64,000 nucleotides of DNA from Macrobrachium rosenbergii. Its lineage: Eukaryota > Arthropoda > Malacostraca > Decapoda > Palaemonidae. The notes beneath the pieces were generated by a model. That model searched no databases. It had not been told where the DNA came from and worked only from the letters and a program-made list of their open reading frames with translations. Position numbers and translations under genes: made by a program. Within the stretch, counting starts at the first letter, position 1. Each line of letters begins with the position of its first letter. Where the stretch lies: contig NC_089762.1 of the NCBI RefSeq assembly GCF_040412425.1, forward strand, positions 18,163,712 to 18,227,711, in the 5' to 3' direction. Shown piece after piece: positions 37,533 through 49,550 of the stretch.

Positions 37533-40500
37533 AAAATAACAAAGACATTTACAAACATCAAAATGGCTCAAACAGAAATAAAATTGAAAATACAAATAGT
37601 CATGAAAAGGTGAAAATTAATAAACGTACATTGAAATACAGAAGAGAAGGCAGACTTTTATGTTAAGAAAATATTACAAAACGCAGCGATCACAGAATTT
37701 GATTAAATGATGTGCGCTTATGTCTGGAAACTGAAAGTATGGGATATATATCATAACCTCTGTGCGTATTCTTTCTGATTTCAACTTTTTCTGTTTATCC
37801 GGGCTTGCGACCCGCTCTGATTTGAGTCCGCTTGAACTAGTGATACGACTATTCTATGACTGGAATAAGCGCAACATGGTAAAATTATTCAGACCTAATT
37901 ATGTCTTCGTCACAATACTCACGTGAACGCGTATTGTTCGCCCTGAAGATCAGAGCGAGGTGTATCTGTGGGTCCTCTTCTTGCTAAGTGTGTTTGTAAG
38001 TAAGTGAGACATTGTGTCAGTAGGATAGGTGCGGTTTTCCCACCGTTGTATAATGCCTGCGAGTTTGCATGTTCCTGCTGAATGCATGAGTAAATGGCGT
38101 CCCTCTGCGGGAGGAGGATCGGTCTAACTTGACGCAGAAAAGTGGTTGTGGTTTTTCTTTACCGCGTTGCTAAGTCTTCTGAGGACAGATGCTTGGGTGC
38201 TCACATAAAGGTAACCGGATGTGTGTGTGTATATAAGAGTGAGCGCGAGTGTGTGTGTGTGTGTGTGTGTGCGCATGCGCACTCGTTTGAGCAAGGCCGT
38301 GTAGCTTCTTTAAGTATATTTTCGATTGTTTCTTGTTCTTAACAGTTTCAAGTCGATTTTGTTTGTATTATTGCTTGGCTGATCGCATGTTAAAAATAAC
38401 TATTGCCAGGTATGGGTAATCGTTTTCAGCGCTTACTCTCTTAATCAAATGAAACCAAAATGTAAATATTCATACAGAAGACAAGAACTCAACTTGTTGT
38501 CAACACAAATAGTTTAATGTTGCGGTTTAAATGTTGTAATTGTGTTATAGCAGGGATAAGGATGTTAGAGGAAAACATAAAGTTCTTAAAAAATATCAAA
38601 AAAAGATTATAACATTTTGAGTTTCCACATCAACAGAAGTAAATTTATGCCCATCTTCGTTATTTCTTGTATCCTTATTTATATGTTTTTTCATCTTAGC
38701 GCATAAAGAGTATGATTGAAAAAGATATGTAAATGCGTGTCATATAACGGTTTGGTCATTTCATTTTTATCTTAAAGAATTGCAGCTGCTTGAAATAGCA
38801 GTTTATGGCCTTGAAAATAAGTTAAAGCACCGTCTGCGCGAGTATTTTTAATTATAAATACCAGTCTGCCCAGTTCTCGGATGTAGCATAACTTAAAAGA
38901 TAAAACGCATAAATTTTACGCACATCTTAAGCCGATAATATTTCAATGAAAACATTATTCCATGAACATTTGGTCCATTCAGATCTCGTCTTCATTGTAT
39001 CTTAATCTCTCGGCTGAAGAGAGATTAAAAAAAATCGGTAATATTATCTGTTCTGAGTAAGTAATTCTATGAAAATATTTTCATGTTTCTTATAATGTTC
39101 ACTTTATATTTTTTTAGCTCTATACTTTGTGATATAAAACCATCATCTTTGAAAAAAGATACGAATTGGAAATATTGTAGTCTTAATGTTAATGTTGGAG
39201 GAATGGCCTTGTCAAATTTCCTTATCTAGTAATGATGGAAGAATGAACAAGCTGAAGTATATCTGAAATTGAATGGTAAAGAAGTGATACGAAATTCTAA
39301 GGTTTATTCTTTTTTTATAACAGTTCAGCGAAGAAATTCATTGGAAATTACGCAAGTAGTATAAAGAAGACGACTCTTTTAGACTGAATGAAACACAAAA
39401 AGAGAAGGTAAACTTCTAAACAATATATAAAATACAAAATAAATATATCATAGAAGAAGGTGTAAGCATTAAGATATTTTTATATTTTAAAAAAAGTCAG
39501 ATTTCACTGAAAAAATCAATGTGTTGAAAATTTCACATGAGGAAAAGATAATTGATAACCAGGTAATTGATATCAGCGGGTTTTTTATACACGACTCCAC
39601 CCTCTATGTAGAAAAGGAATATCCCATCAAAAAAAGCTTAAAAATGAAGGCAAATTTTCAAGAAATATTTTCATTTGCGTAAAAGTATAGAAACTTTTAT
39701 TTTATAAATGCCTGTGATATTCAATATGTTTAATAATGTTAATAGTCTTTCGCGACCTGATATCATTAAATAACCAAAACTATGATCTTCTTCCACATAA
39801 ACAGATATGTCTGAGTTCATTCGCAAGTTTCTGGTGTTAAATTTATAGCCTTGCTTCGCACATGCCTATTCCTTGACTTGCCATCATTTTTTTTTTTTTG
39901 TTTTTACAGTTTTTATCTCTTCAACTTTTACGTATATTTGGGAGGATAAAGTATTTCATTGCAGCAATATATGTATACGAAAAACAAAACTATTAATTAG
40001 CATATTACTTAAGTAGCTGGAGAAGCATTGGTTTTTAGTAATTATTAATGAGGAAAAAGTCAGTATTAAAGAAGAAATCCTCCAAATAAGCAAACAGACA
40101 TTACAAATGATCCAAAGTGGTGCTGTGGAAGAATGTGAGAGAAACAATGTAATATTTTTGGAGGTAAAAGTATTTAACTCATGGATTCACTTGATCACCG
40201 ATGCATCTTCTGAAATGATGCAGCATATCTGCCGGTGACCGAAATTTTATGTAATGATTTTTATTAGCGAATTTCTTTAAAGAAAGTGTAGTTATTAAAA
40301 ATATCTTTTCATATGATGATATTAGATATCCGAGACACTGAGAATTATTTATTAACACCTGAAATTTCCCTTTGGTTTTCCCCGTGTTATTCATATTCAA
40401 ATTTAAGGCTCCATTTTGCGAGTAACGGTACTAACCATGTTCAGTTGTTGCCATCAAGCTAAAACGTGAAATAGAGACTTCGTATCGTAATCAAATTGTG

Positions 40501-41002
40501 CTCGGCTTCCCTTTTCAAGTTGCTAAAACATATGGCAAACAGTAACTAATACCATACTTTCTATTCCAGAAAACATGGTCACTGCTTCCCTTTTAATCGA
40601 ACAATGAAATGGCTGGTAATTAATAGAGGAACAAAAGAAATTATATTCTGAAACCATAACACACCTGTATGAGATCAATCAAGAAATCAGTGACCCACCA
40701 ACTTTCAGTTTTGTCACCGGCTGGTAATTGTGAACGTAATGGGTTGCAGAGTTCACGAATCATTAAATCTTGCGCAACTTTCCAATCAGATCTGGTTGTA
40801 ACATCATTGCCAGCGTGATCGTTGTCGGATTATTTGTAATAGGAAAATAGAATAACAAGTTGAGTCTAATTACTATCTTCATCCACGACTGGATTCAAGT
40901 CTACTTGAGTACTTACATGTAAACTTACATGCGTTGACGTCATTGTAATTAATGAGGGAATATTATGACCTTCATACTTGGGTGTGGCCCCTGGTTAAAC
41001 TA
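37533..41002. other. stretch without a recognised gene
   Basis: Contains a (GT)n run at about 38245-38273 and ORFs below 75 codons. No gene or element was recognised. Confidence 0.5.

Positions 41003-41068
<66 letters not shown>
41003..41068. repeat. (TTA)n trinucleotide microsatellite
   Basis: A perfect TTA run of about 66 bases. Confidence 0.97.
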
Positions 41069-42459
41069 GGAATAAGCTGTTTATTAAAAATCCCTTCGGC
41101 CTAAACAGCAAGTTTCCACAAAATAAAACACCCATGCGTAAAAAAAAGGTGAACAGAGCGGGGAAGATAAAAGGACATACTGAACTTGATTAAAAACAAT
41201 TTGCAGTGCATACTTCAGACCTTTAATTATGTGTACATGTTCTGCTTCTCTTATGCTTTAGGTTTATGCGAGATATACGTATGTTTTTGCTCGAGGTAAT
41301 GTGTTCATAGCTGAAGGAGAACAGTTAAAATGTTTCAGGATTTTTACAATATTTTCTTTTATGTGTTGTTATAATAATAATAACAGTGATCTTCATCGCC
41401 ATAATTTACAAATCATCCATTGATCCCAGTTAAAGAAAAAAGTTAAGAAAGACAGGACGATGTGATTCCCTGGTCGGAAAGGATTCAATGAAAACAAAAT
41501 TACATAAATTTGGCAGGAGCATCCACATGGAGAAGTGCTAAAACCGGGTAGCTTTGAGGGGTCAGGCATCAGCAACTGCAGGTCAAAAAGAGGGTATAAA
41601 GCACGGTATCCAATCATTTCAAGATGACGTGCACCTTCAAAGTTTTGGAAACTGCATAATATTCCAGTTAATAGGGCTTATTCTAAATAACAGAAACTCC
41701 TTTGATTAATTCACAGATGCTTCATAGATAAAACTTATATAGCTCAGATGTTTATCAGGAAGTTTTTAGCCTTCACCATACTTGCACATTACACATACAT
41801 ATCCATATTGGCATACAAAGGTAAAAAAAATAACATGTTATTGAATATATTAAATTTATTTACATATTAGATATTGCTCTGAAAAAGGTGCTAAGTAGTT
41901 CTGTAACGTTATGTGTACAACCCAATCAGCATCATTTGAACAAACTAGGAAAATAGTCGTTGTATGGGACACATTCTCCCCAAAATTTTCACATTTTCCA
42001 AAGACTGCATGAAACTTATGTAACTTTAATGTACGAGAACATTTAAGAGATATAGCCATGATTCCCTGTAGCATAGAGTATGTTTATTTTATAGGAAAAA
42101 TTTTCAATACTAGTGAAAAACTAGCAAAACAATACCAGTAAATGTTATGGCAAAGCAGAACCAGTAAATTGTAAGGAAAACATGACAAAAGTAACTTTTA
42201 AATATGAAAACACTTAATAAACAATGATTATTTTGAGCAAGTGATTCACACAGGAAGTTGTAACAGATTGCATTGAATACTTATGTTGCATTACATGTCT
42301 AATACAGTGCAGTATAATAGTTTGCAAATTAAAATCACATAAATTATTCATTATGTAAGGTATGATGATGTATACATAGAGAAAACAAAAAATTGCAACG
42401 TTTTGCTGTAATTGCAGCTGCAATTTATAACCACAAGGAAGAGAAGACAGCTGATTGTG
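41069..42459. other. stretch without a recognised gene
   Basis: AT-rich, short ORFs, ending at the target site of the LTR retrotransposon. Confidence 0.5.
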
Positions 42460-42463
42460 GTAG

Positions 42464-42916
42464 TGTAAGGTTCCACACGGACCTAGACCTACACAATCGC
42501 CCATCTTACCTAGCCGTCCGAACTCATACACTATGGGCATCCGCTCCTCACAACAAGCATCTCCTGACATACATGTTAAGGACACACGTATAAGAAACAC
42601 AGCCAACATGATACATCCTTTTTATGAATACTGTCATTCATAATCATGTCACGTAAAATGTATCATTCCTAATAGAGGCAATACAATGTCAGCTTTCCAG
42701 CTATATTTATCAGAACTCTGTTAGCAACTTGTATATAAAATTACGTACCATTCTCCATTCTCGAACAAACACAATTGACTGTATATTCATTTCTATTTTG
42801 TTCACTTCATGTCACACACTACATATCTGCTCGCAAGAGCCCTTGATCTCTATGTTGTTGTTTTGAATAATTTAGTAAGTTTGTAGACAATGCCTCATAC
42901 TCATGCCTTCGCTACA
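42464..42916 (+). repeat. 5' LTR (453 bp)
   Basis: Starts TGTAAGGTTCCACACGG and ends CCTTCGCTACA. It matches the 3' LTR along its length with scattered substitutions. It is 6 bases longer because of an extra AGACCT near 42484. Confidence 0.92.
42732..42740 (+). promoter_or_regulatory. TATA box of the 5' LTR
   Basis: TATATAAAA occurs about 270 bases into the LTR, and at the equivalent place in the 3' LTR (45771-45779). It is the probable core promoter that once drove the element's RNA. Confidence 0.5.
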
Positions 42917-42935
42917 TTGGTTATCACAGAGATGA
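42917..42935 (+). other. degenerate primer-binding site
   Basis: TTGGTTATCACAGAGATGA follows the 5' LTR directly. It starts with the TTGGT expected at a tRNA primer-binding site. The remainder is only loosely like the tRNA-Trp-type site used by CsRn1-like elements, so the assignment is weak. Confidence 0.35.
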
Positions 42936-43615
42936 CCAGCCCAGCCAACCCCAATGATACCAGCTTCTCCAGCGACAGCGTCGCCGCAGACCTCCATATG
43001 TCTGTCCCCTTCACGCCCCACATCCCAGAAGTTTGGGCGGAGACAGTCTTCTAGTCCATGAAAATCACCTCCTCAGCACACAAAGCAGACACTGTCCTCG
43101 AATTCCTGTCAGACAATGTCTTCGAGCAAGTCACAGAATGGCTTGCAGAACTCAAAACCCCTGTCGCCTACGAATGACTGAAGGACCAGCTGAAGTCATC
43201 CTTCAGCATGCCACCCGCTCTAAGAGCCAAGAAGTTCTTAGACAACGTGAGGACAGCCATAAGAGATGAGTGGCCATCGCACGTCTACAAGTAATTGCAG
43301 CGGCTGGTAACAACCCCCTGCAAATGGCCAACCCTAGTCAACCCTGGACCTTGTGAGAGAGTTCTCAAAAAAACTATCCCACCAAACAGTGGCGACCGTG
43401 CCCAATGCCTCCACCGTGCCCATCGAAGAATTCCTAAGACTGGTCGACACAGTATACATGGCCCACAAAACAGTGGAGCCCACCCAGCCACCCATTTCAG
43501 CAGTAGCATGACAGTCCCAGCAGTCAAACAACACGGAATCCGACAGCGACCCAGAGGGACCAGCCGCCCCCATCCACAACCAGAGCTTCACTAAACAGTT
43601 CAACAACAGAAAGAC
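42932..43615 (+). pseudogene. gag pseudogene
   Basis: The frame from ATG 42932 reads MTSPANPNDTSF, then PFTPHIPEVWAE, EFLSDNVFEQVTEWL and LRAKKFLDNVRTAIRDEWPS. The P..P..PE.W opening followed by a Leu-rich helix matches capsid regions of Ty3/gypsy gag. The frame is broken by stops at 43052 (TAG), 43175 (TGA) and 43292 (TAA). After a frame shift the C-terminal part continues near 43390-43600 (VPNASTVPIEEFL...VDTVYMAHK). No zinc-knuckle CCHC was found. Gag would form the particle in which reverse transcription occurs. Confidence 0.8.
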
Positions 43616-43640
43616 TGTTTAAAAGGAAAACCCAAAAAAT
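43600..43640 (+). other. internal deletion junction
   Basis: Gag-like sequence (…FNNRKTV) passes within about 10 codons into the start of an RNase H region (KGKPKKLYWS). Protease and reverse transcriptase, normally about 1.5-2 kb, are absent. The exact breakpoint cannot be fixed by eye. Confidence 0.7.
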
Positions 43641-44170
43641 TATATTGGTCAAATATTCAAGATAATGCATTTTTATTAGCAAAGCAGGCAATAACCTCTG
43701 CAGCCACATTAATCTTTCCTCTACCTCATAGGTCCCTCATTTTGATGATTGACGCGTTAACTTGGCGATGGGCACAGTACTGGAACAGGACACAGATGAT
43801 GGTCGTTGATTGCTGGCGTTCTTCAGCAAAAAGTGGATGACAGCAGAACAAAAGTACTCCACATTTGATAGTTTCTGGCAGTCTGCCACTTCCACCACAT
43901 GCTTGAGGGACAGCAGTTCATCATACAAACAGACCATCGACACTTAGTGCACGCCTTCACAAAAACCAGACACATTGTCAGCACGACAGCAACGTCTCCT
44001 GTCTGCAAGAGCTGAACACTCCTGGGCCATCAAGCACCTGAAGGGGTCTTCAAACACTGTGGCTGATGTGCTGTCGAGAAACTGGGCCAACATCGTCCAG
44101 ATCAGGATGGCCTGTCACAAAATAGCAGAGGCACAAGAAGACGACATGGACCTACAGCAACTTCAGTGAG
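43625..44170 (+). pseudogene. RNase H region of pol, frameshifted
   Basis: In successive frames the plus strand reads KGKPKKLYWSNIQDNAFLL, then FFSKKWMTAEQKYSTFDS (a hallmark RNase H block in gypsy elements), AVCHFHHMLEGQQFIIQTDH, HAFTKTRH and finally LKGSSNTVADVLSRNWAN, which is the usual end of the domain (N.VAD.LSR). At least two frameshifts and stops occur. The domain would degrade the RNA strand during reverse transcription. Confidence 0.85.
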
Positions 44171-44239
44171 ACAACCGTGCCCTCACATGGCGTGACCTAT
44201 CTATTAACAATGGAGAGATGACCATCGCCTGTGAAACAA

Positions 44240-45480
44240 GTACTGGACACCCTCACCCCCACCTGTCAGCAGTTCTCAGAAAGAAGGCTTTTGATTGACC
44301 TTGCCTGCAACCTGTCCCACCCATCAGGCCACGCGACTGCCCGAATTGTAGCAGAATGGTACATCTGGTGGGGAATGAAAGTTGACATCAAAAAGTGGAC
44401 AAGAGAATTCCTTCTGTGTCAGACGTCATAAATAATGAGGCACATAGAGAGCGAAATAGGAGAGTTCCACACAACACATCACCATCTCACCGACATCCAC
44501 GTCGACATAATGGGCCCTCAGCCCCCCTCCGAGGGGTACAGACATCTGTTTACCATCATCGACAGAAATACCAGGTGGCCAGAAACAATACCAATACGGC
44601 AGCAGACAGCATAGAGTTGTGTGAAAGCTCTAATAGGGTGTGTCAGGAGACATGGAGTCCCACAGATCATCACGAGTGACAGGGGGGACAACTTCACACC
44701 CAGTTTATGGAACCCTCTCGTAGATAGTTTGGGGACAAAGATAGTACACATGATGGCATACAACCCAGAAGCGAACCCCCCTCCGAGGGGTACAGATATC
44801 TGTTTATCATCATCGACAGAAATACCAGGTGGCCAGAAGCAATACCAATACGGCAGCAGACAGCATAGAGTTGTGTGAAAGCTCTAATCGGGTGTGTCAG
44901 CAGACATGGAGTCCCACAGATCATCACGAGTGACAGGGGGCCAACTTCACACCCAGTTTATGGAACCCCCTCGTAGATACTTTGGGGACAAAGATAGTAC
45001 ACATGACGGCATACAACCCAGAAGCCAACAGCATCGTCTAAAGGCTACATCTCTCGCTGAAAGCATCACTCACTGCCAGATGTCAAGGCGGGAGTTGGAG
45101 AAAGAAGTTACCTTGGGTCATTACTGGGCTTGAGAACACCACATGCAGCATTCAGTGCATCTCCAGCAGAAGCCGGCAGACATCTTTCAACATCCAATGA
45201 GCCTGACATCCCCATCCAACATCCATAAAGCATTACAACGAATAATGCCAGCCAATACAACTCACAACATGGCCAGAAATGTGTACGTCCCCAAAACACT
45301 GCAGAACGTAAAATTTGCATTCATAAGAGTGGACGCACACAGACCTCCCCAGCCTTTTCGGGACCATACTGGGTCATCCAAAGAAGAGACAAGGCCTATT
45401 AGATGACAGTTGATGGCAGGGCTGGCTGGGTCTCCATCGATTGCCTCAAACCAGCATACCTCCCAGACACCGACATACAA
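44240..45480 (+). pseudogene. integrase pseudogene with internal duplication
   Basis: The order is zinc-binding N-terminus (LACNLSHPSGHATARIVAE, WW.GMK.D..KW..., CLLCQTS-like), catalytic core (HVDIMGPQPPSEGYRHLF with the first Asp, then GVPQIITSDRGDNFTPSLW with the second Asp, then MMAYNPEAN), and C-terminus (VKFAFIRVDAHRPPQPF...WVSI-like DWLKPAY equivalent). A 254-bp stretch of the core is duplicated in tandem. Where the third catalytic residue (Glu in ANG.VERFH) is expected the frame reads ANSIV-stop-R (TAA at 45039-45041). Several other frameshifts are present. It would have joined the cDNA to the genome. Confidence 0.88.
44521..45028 (+). repeat. 254-bp tandem duplication in integrase core
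   Basis: Copy 1 begins near 44521 and copy 2 near 44775. Landmarks such as GAGGGGTACAGA (44531 and 44785) and GGCATACAACCCAGAAGC (44755 and 45008) recur with an offset of 253-254 bases, the one-base slip being within the run AGGGGGG. The copies differ by a handful of substitutions. The duplication repeats both the HVDIMG-following segment and the TSDRG block. Confidence 0.93.
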
Positions 45481-45493
45481 CCGTAGGCCTCTC

Positions 45494-45508
45494 TAAGGGC
45501 AGGAGTCC
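45494..45508 (+). other. polypurine tract before the 3' LTR
   Basis: TAAGGGCAGGAGTCC, mostly purines, immediately precedes the 3' LTR, as expected for plus-strand priming. Confidence 0.55.
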
Positions 45509-45955
45509 TGTAGGGTCCCACATGGACCTGCACAATTGCCCATCTTACCTGGCCATCCAAACTCTTACACTACAGGCATCCGCTCCTCACAACAAGCATC
45601 TCCTGGGATACGCGCCAAGCACACTTGTATAAGAAACACAGCCAACATCATACATCCTTTTTAAGTACACTGTCATTCGTTATCACGTCACGTCAAATGT
45701 ATCATTCCTAATAAAGGCAGTACAATGTCAGCTTTTCAGCTATATTTATCAGAACTCTGTTAGCAACTTGTATATAAAATTACGTACTATTCTCCATTCT
45801 CGAACAAACACAATTGACTGTATACTAATCTCTTATTTTGTTCGCATCGTGTCAGGCATAAATTTCCGCTCGTAAGAGCCCTTGACCTCTCTGTTGTTGT
45901 TTTGAATAAATTAGTAAGTTTGTAGACGCTGTCTCTTACTCACGCCTTCGCTACA
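45509..45955 (+). repeat. 3' LTR (447 bp)
   Basis: Starts TGTAGGGTCCCACATGG and ends CCTTCGCTACA, colinear with the 5' LTR. Confidence 0.92.
45905..45910 (+). terminator. polyadenylation signal in the 3' LTR
   Basis: AATAAA lies about 45 bases before the LTR end. The matching place in the 5' LTR reads AATAAT, so the signal is mutated there. Confidence 0.5.
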
Positions 45956-45959
45956 GTAG

Positions 45960-46856
45960 CGTCTCTCTCTCTCTCTCCGGTCGAAAAGGCATGGGTGAAA
46001 ATGCTTTGTTGGCGCCAAATGGGCATTGTATTGCACTATATCTCACAAATTTAGTAGCATAAAAAAACATTCTGTTCAGTCGATTTACGAGCTTTACAGA
46101 TATTTTAAAAAGGATTGTTTCTGTAAATTAGTTGTTACCTTAACTTAGTGGTCAATCATCCTGAATTCGGATGCTCCAATGTAACAGGTTAACTTGGGAC
46201 ATTCAGGAATGTTACATATATTGCACCCTAGACAAGTTATGCTTCGCACACACACACACAGCGGAGTTGTAGCAACAACAAAAAATTAAAAACAAATTGA
46301 AAGTATCATCAATAAAACACTGGCATCATTATCTTGTATAATCCGCAGTTCTATTCGATAACTGATGCAGAGTCTTGAACTGAAACCTTTAGCAACTATT
46401 TTTCAACGAGATTTTAAAAACTGACTGTTATTATTTTAGAGCTATTCTGATTCTATATATACGGCGAATGGTGCTTTTATGTCAGCCGCCACTTCTTCGT
46501 TTAGTTAGATGAGAGGATATACTGAAAGACGTAATATCAACATTAAGTTTGAAATATTGATTTAACTCCCGACCATTGAAGACTGCGTAGGATTCTACCA
46601 TTAAAGGTTTTAGATAGAGATACGCAAACTGCCACTTCCTGTTTGAGCCATCATTGGTTCCGACATTTATAGCTAATGACAGTATTCTAACCTTCTCATT
46701 TTTACCTTTTTTCCCGGTTCCCAAAAGTTATAGTGTAAGGGAGGCACAACTGATTGCAAAGTTCTTGTATGGAATGAATTGTTACAGTCATTTTCTGTTG
46801 TAGTTCTTGGAATTCAAACTCCTCTAGCCCAATCCTATCCCATCTTAACCCTAACC

Positions 46857-46858
<2 letters not shown>
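45960..46858. other. stretch without a recognised gene
   Basis: A short CT run (45962-45978) next to the target site, then AT-rich sequence with no recognised ORF. Confidence 0.5.

Positions 46859-46902
<44 letters not shown>
46859..46902. repeat. (CT)n microsatellite
   Basis: An uninterrupted CT run of about 44 bases. Confidence 0.97.
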
Positions 46903-46905
<3 letters not shown>

Positions 46906-49082
46906 CTTCCATTTTCCTACCTTTTGTCCCTTTCCATTACCTCTCCCCACCACTGGTCCTTATCATGATTGGAAGATATTTATATACCACGGAATTTTAA
47001 CATAAGCCAATCATCTCGCTGTAATCAGATTAACCAGTAACGACATGACGCAAGATGACTCCTAATTATTTCCTGGATATTAATGAATTTGATGAAAACT
47101 AGCCAAAAACCAAATGACACGTGGTGCTTCGTGATTCGTTACGTGATATTAATTAATACCGCGATCGGTCGATTGCAATTTTCGTACACCACGTGTACCT
47201 TATCTCGCTAATTTTTTTTTATTGATAACCATGAGGTTTTATAATAAAGAGATGAGTTATTTATATGAACTAGGGTAGCATTATTAGACAGAAGACAGGA
47301 TTTTAGTGAAAAGGATCACATGATCGTTTAAATTTTTCACTTTTATTCAGACTTTGTTACCATACGTGTAATTGTTACCATGATGATTATCTCAACTAAC
47401 TCTCAGTTAAAATCAGCAAAGTTACAGCTTTGTTTTTGCTTTCAGAAGGCTACAAGGAATAAAACAAAAAACCTATTTGAGTATTTTAAGATTATGACTT
47501 GATATTACTGTTTTTTTTAAATGCAATATACAGTAGTGTTGCAAGTACATGGTGCATGAAAAACTCTACCATATCCTTGAACATATAAATCAATTATGCA
47601 GACTAGAAATATCTTAATGAAACCTATTCAGTTATTTTTCTTTCTTGGTAGACTATTGAAGGACATATTTTCTGTTAATTTCTAGCTCCTTGTCCTTGGC
47701 AACCAAAGGAGATTAATGAAAAAGGCTGTCCAATTCCATCCCATAAACGAGAAGAATGCAAATTAAATCAACACAAGTATGATTAACCATACATAGTGGT
47801 GTTATATATATTATAACATATCCGTAAAACAAAATTCTTTCAGTTACTTGGAAAAGAATTCAGTTAAAAGGGAATATCGACTACTATGCTGTTGCCATGT
47901 CAACAAAAACTAACAGCTGCCCCTTAGACAACATTTTAAATAATAAACATATCCTCGAAATTGATGATATTGTGTGTATTGCTCTGCGAAATACTTATTC
48001 GTCAACCCCTGGAAGGGAGAAAAATGTCTGTTTACGATAAAACCGATTTAGCCAGTGTGGGAACAACAACGCTCTTAGGTGTCTTTGTTGGTGTTATCAA
48101 GGTGTGAAAAACATTTTAAGCCTTGAGTTTAAAATATCGAAGATATCGAAAGAACTCAATCTGTCGCGTTCGATAACACAAGAGGAATTTGTTTCTGGTG
48201 ATAGTTATTTCCAGAGGAGTTGATGATAAAATGGTTCTTACAGTCTTGTAGAAGTCATCTGTATTTTTTACTTCCAGAGGAGTTGATGATAAAATGTACC
48301 TTGTGCCATTATTTTTCCACTTCATTCATTCATGGAGTTGTTTTAATCAACTGCATTTGTTTAGATGTATTTGATTTTTTCGATGTTGCTGAAATTGTTT
48401 GAATGATTTAGTTCTGAAATCACAGTTATTTGAATAAAGACTTCTAGTACATTGTTTTAAAGTATTTTTCAAAAATTAGCTTTTACATAATCATGAAAGT
48501 TTTCAGTGAATTAGCCTTTACCTATCGATAGTGTAATTAAAATTTTCTATAACGCACCTTTTGGGCATCGATGACTTATTTTAAAGGTTTTCGAATCTAC
48601 AGGATAATTATCAAAACTTTAATGAAAATATAAAAAGACTGGAGATCCACCATGGGTTACTGTGTCAATGATTCATTCTTACATCGAGATTCTGCAAGCA
48701 ACAGGCGTTGTTTTCTGAATTAGTATTCATGAGGTATTTGAAATTACTCCATTGACTGAAACTTCAAAAATGAACTTTGTGGAACTCACTGAAAATCAAG
48801 TAACTAATGTTCTAAAATGTTTAATCTTTATTGTTATTACTATATCTATTATCAGCAAATAATACTTTGTAAAAAAAAAAAAAAAGACAGCATGTACTCC
48901 TGTACATTGCAAACTTAAAAGCATGATACGACCCAAAACGGAAGCAATAAACATATCCTTCAGAAAACATGGTAACTAACGTTGAAAGGCAATTAGTTAA
49001 TTGGAAAACTACCTAGTTCTGAATGTCAGTACCTCATTGCCTAGCTGACTGTAACTGTAAACATTTTTTAGTCGTATATATG

Positions 49083-49087
<5 letters not shown>
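46903..49087. other. stretch without a recognised gene
   Basis: Holds a 63-base-offset direct repeat: CCAGAGGAGTTGATGATAAA starts at 48211 and again at 48274. No ORF of note. Confidence 0.55.

Positions 49088-49155
<68 letters not shown>
49088..49155. repeat. (TA)n microsatellite
   Basis: A TA run of about 68 bases. Confidence 0.97.
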
Positions 49156-49161
<6 letters not shown>

Positions 49162-49512
49162 CCTCAAATCTTCATTACGTGCTAACGATAAAACGATAGG
49201 TTGATCAAGATGATGATACTTGTGTGCGCACGCATAGTTGTATGTGTAAGTACATGTGTGCATGTATTTGTAAGTATAAGAAAATCACTAAGCAATAAGA
49301 AACATCAGATACTTATCTGACCATTTTTATATTAATATTCTTGTTGTCACCGCACTGGAGCATCCTTTTCACATCGTTGAATCCGCTGACTGTTTAACAT
49401 AATTGTTAGAACTCATCAAGTTACGATTCAAGAAATAGATTATTTCATACACTAGTGAATGTTTTACACATGGAAGTGAGTGAGTATGCGCTTTCTCGAA
49501 CAAACTGCACCG

Positions 49513-49515
<3 letters not shown>
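49156..49515. other. stretch without a recognised gene
   Basis: Nothing recognised. Confidence 0.5.

Positions 49516-49549
<34 letters not shown>
49516..49549 (-). repeat. poly-T run (34 bases)
   Basis: The longest homopolymer in the window. On the minus strand it is a poly-A tract, which could mark the 3' end of a retroposed sequence lying at 49550-49830, although no polyadenylation signal or target-site duplication was seen. Confidence 0.9.

Positions 49550-49550
<1 letters not shown>

Larger units (their letters stand above)
42464..45955 (+). mobile_element. Ty3/gypsy LTR retrotransposon, internally deleted
   Basis: Two LTRs (42464-42916 and 45509-45955) in direct orientation flank gag, RNase H and integrase remnants on the plus strand. 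The 4-bp sequence GTAG lies immediately outside both LTRs (42460-42463 and 45956-45959), which is the target-site duplication of integrase-mediated insertion. Domain order gag, RNase H, integrase is that of Ty3/gypsy. The gag and integrase wording resembles the CsRn1-type lineage, but I cannot place it firmly. The interior between gag and RNase H is collapsed, so protease and RT are missing and the total is about 3.5 kb against about 5 kb for complete relatives. In-frame stops make it a fossil. Confidence 0.92.

Noticed and set aside
43285..43606. Minus-strand ORFs of 80-90 codons with Trp/Gly-rich sequence
   Set aside because: Shadows of the plus-strand gag pseudogene. The plus-strand domain order is clear.
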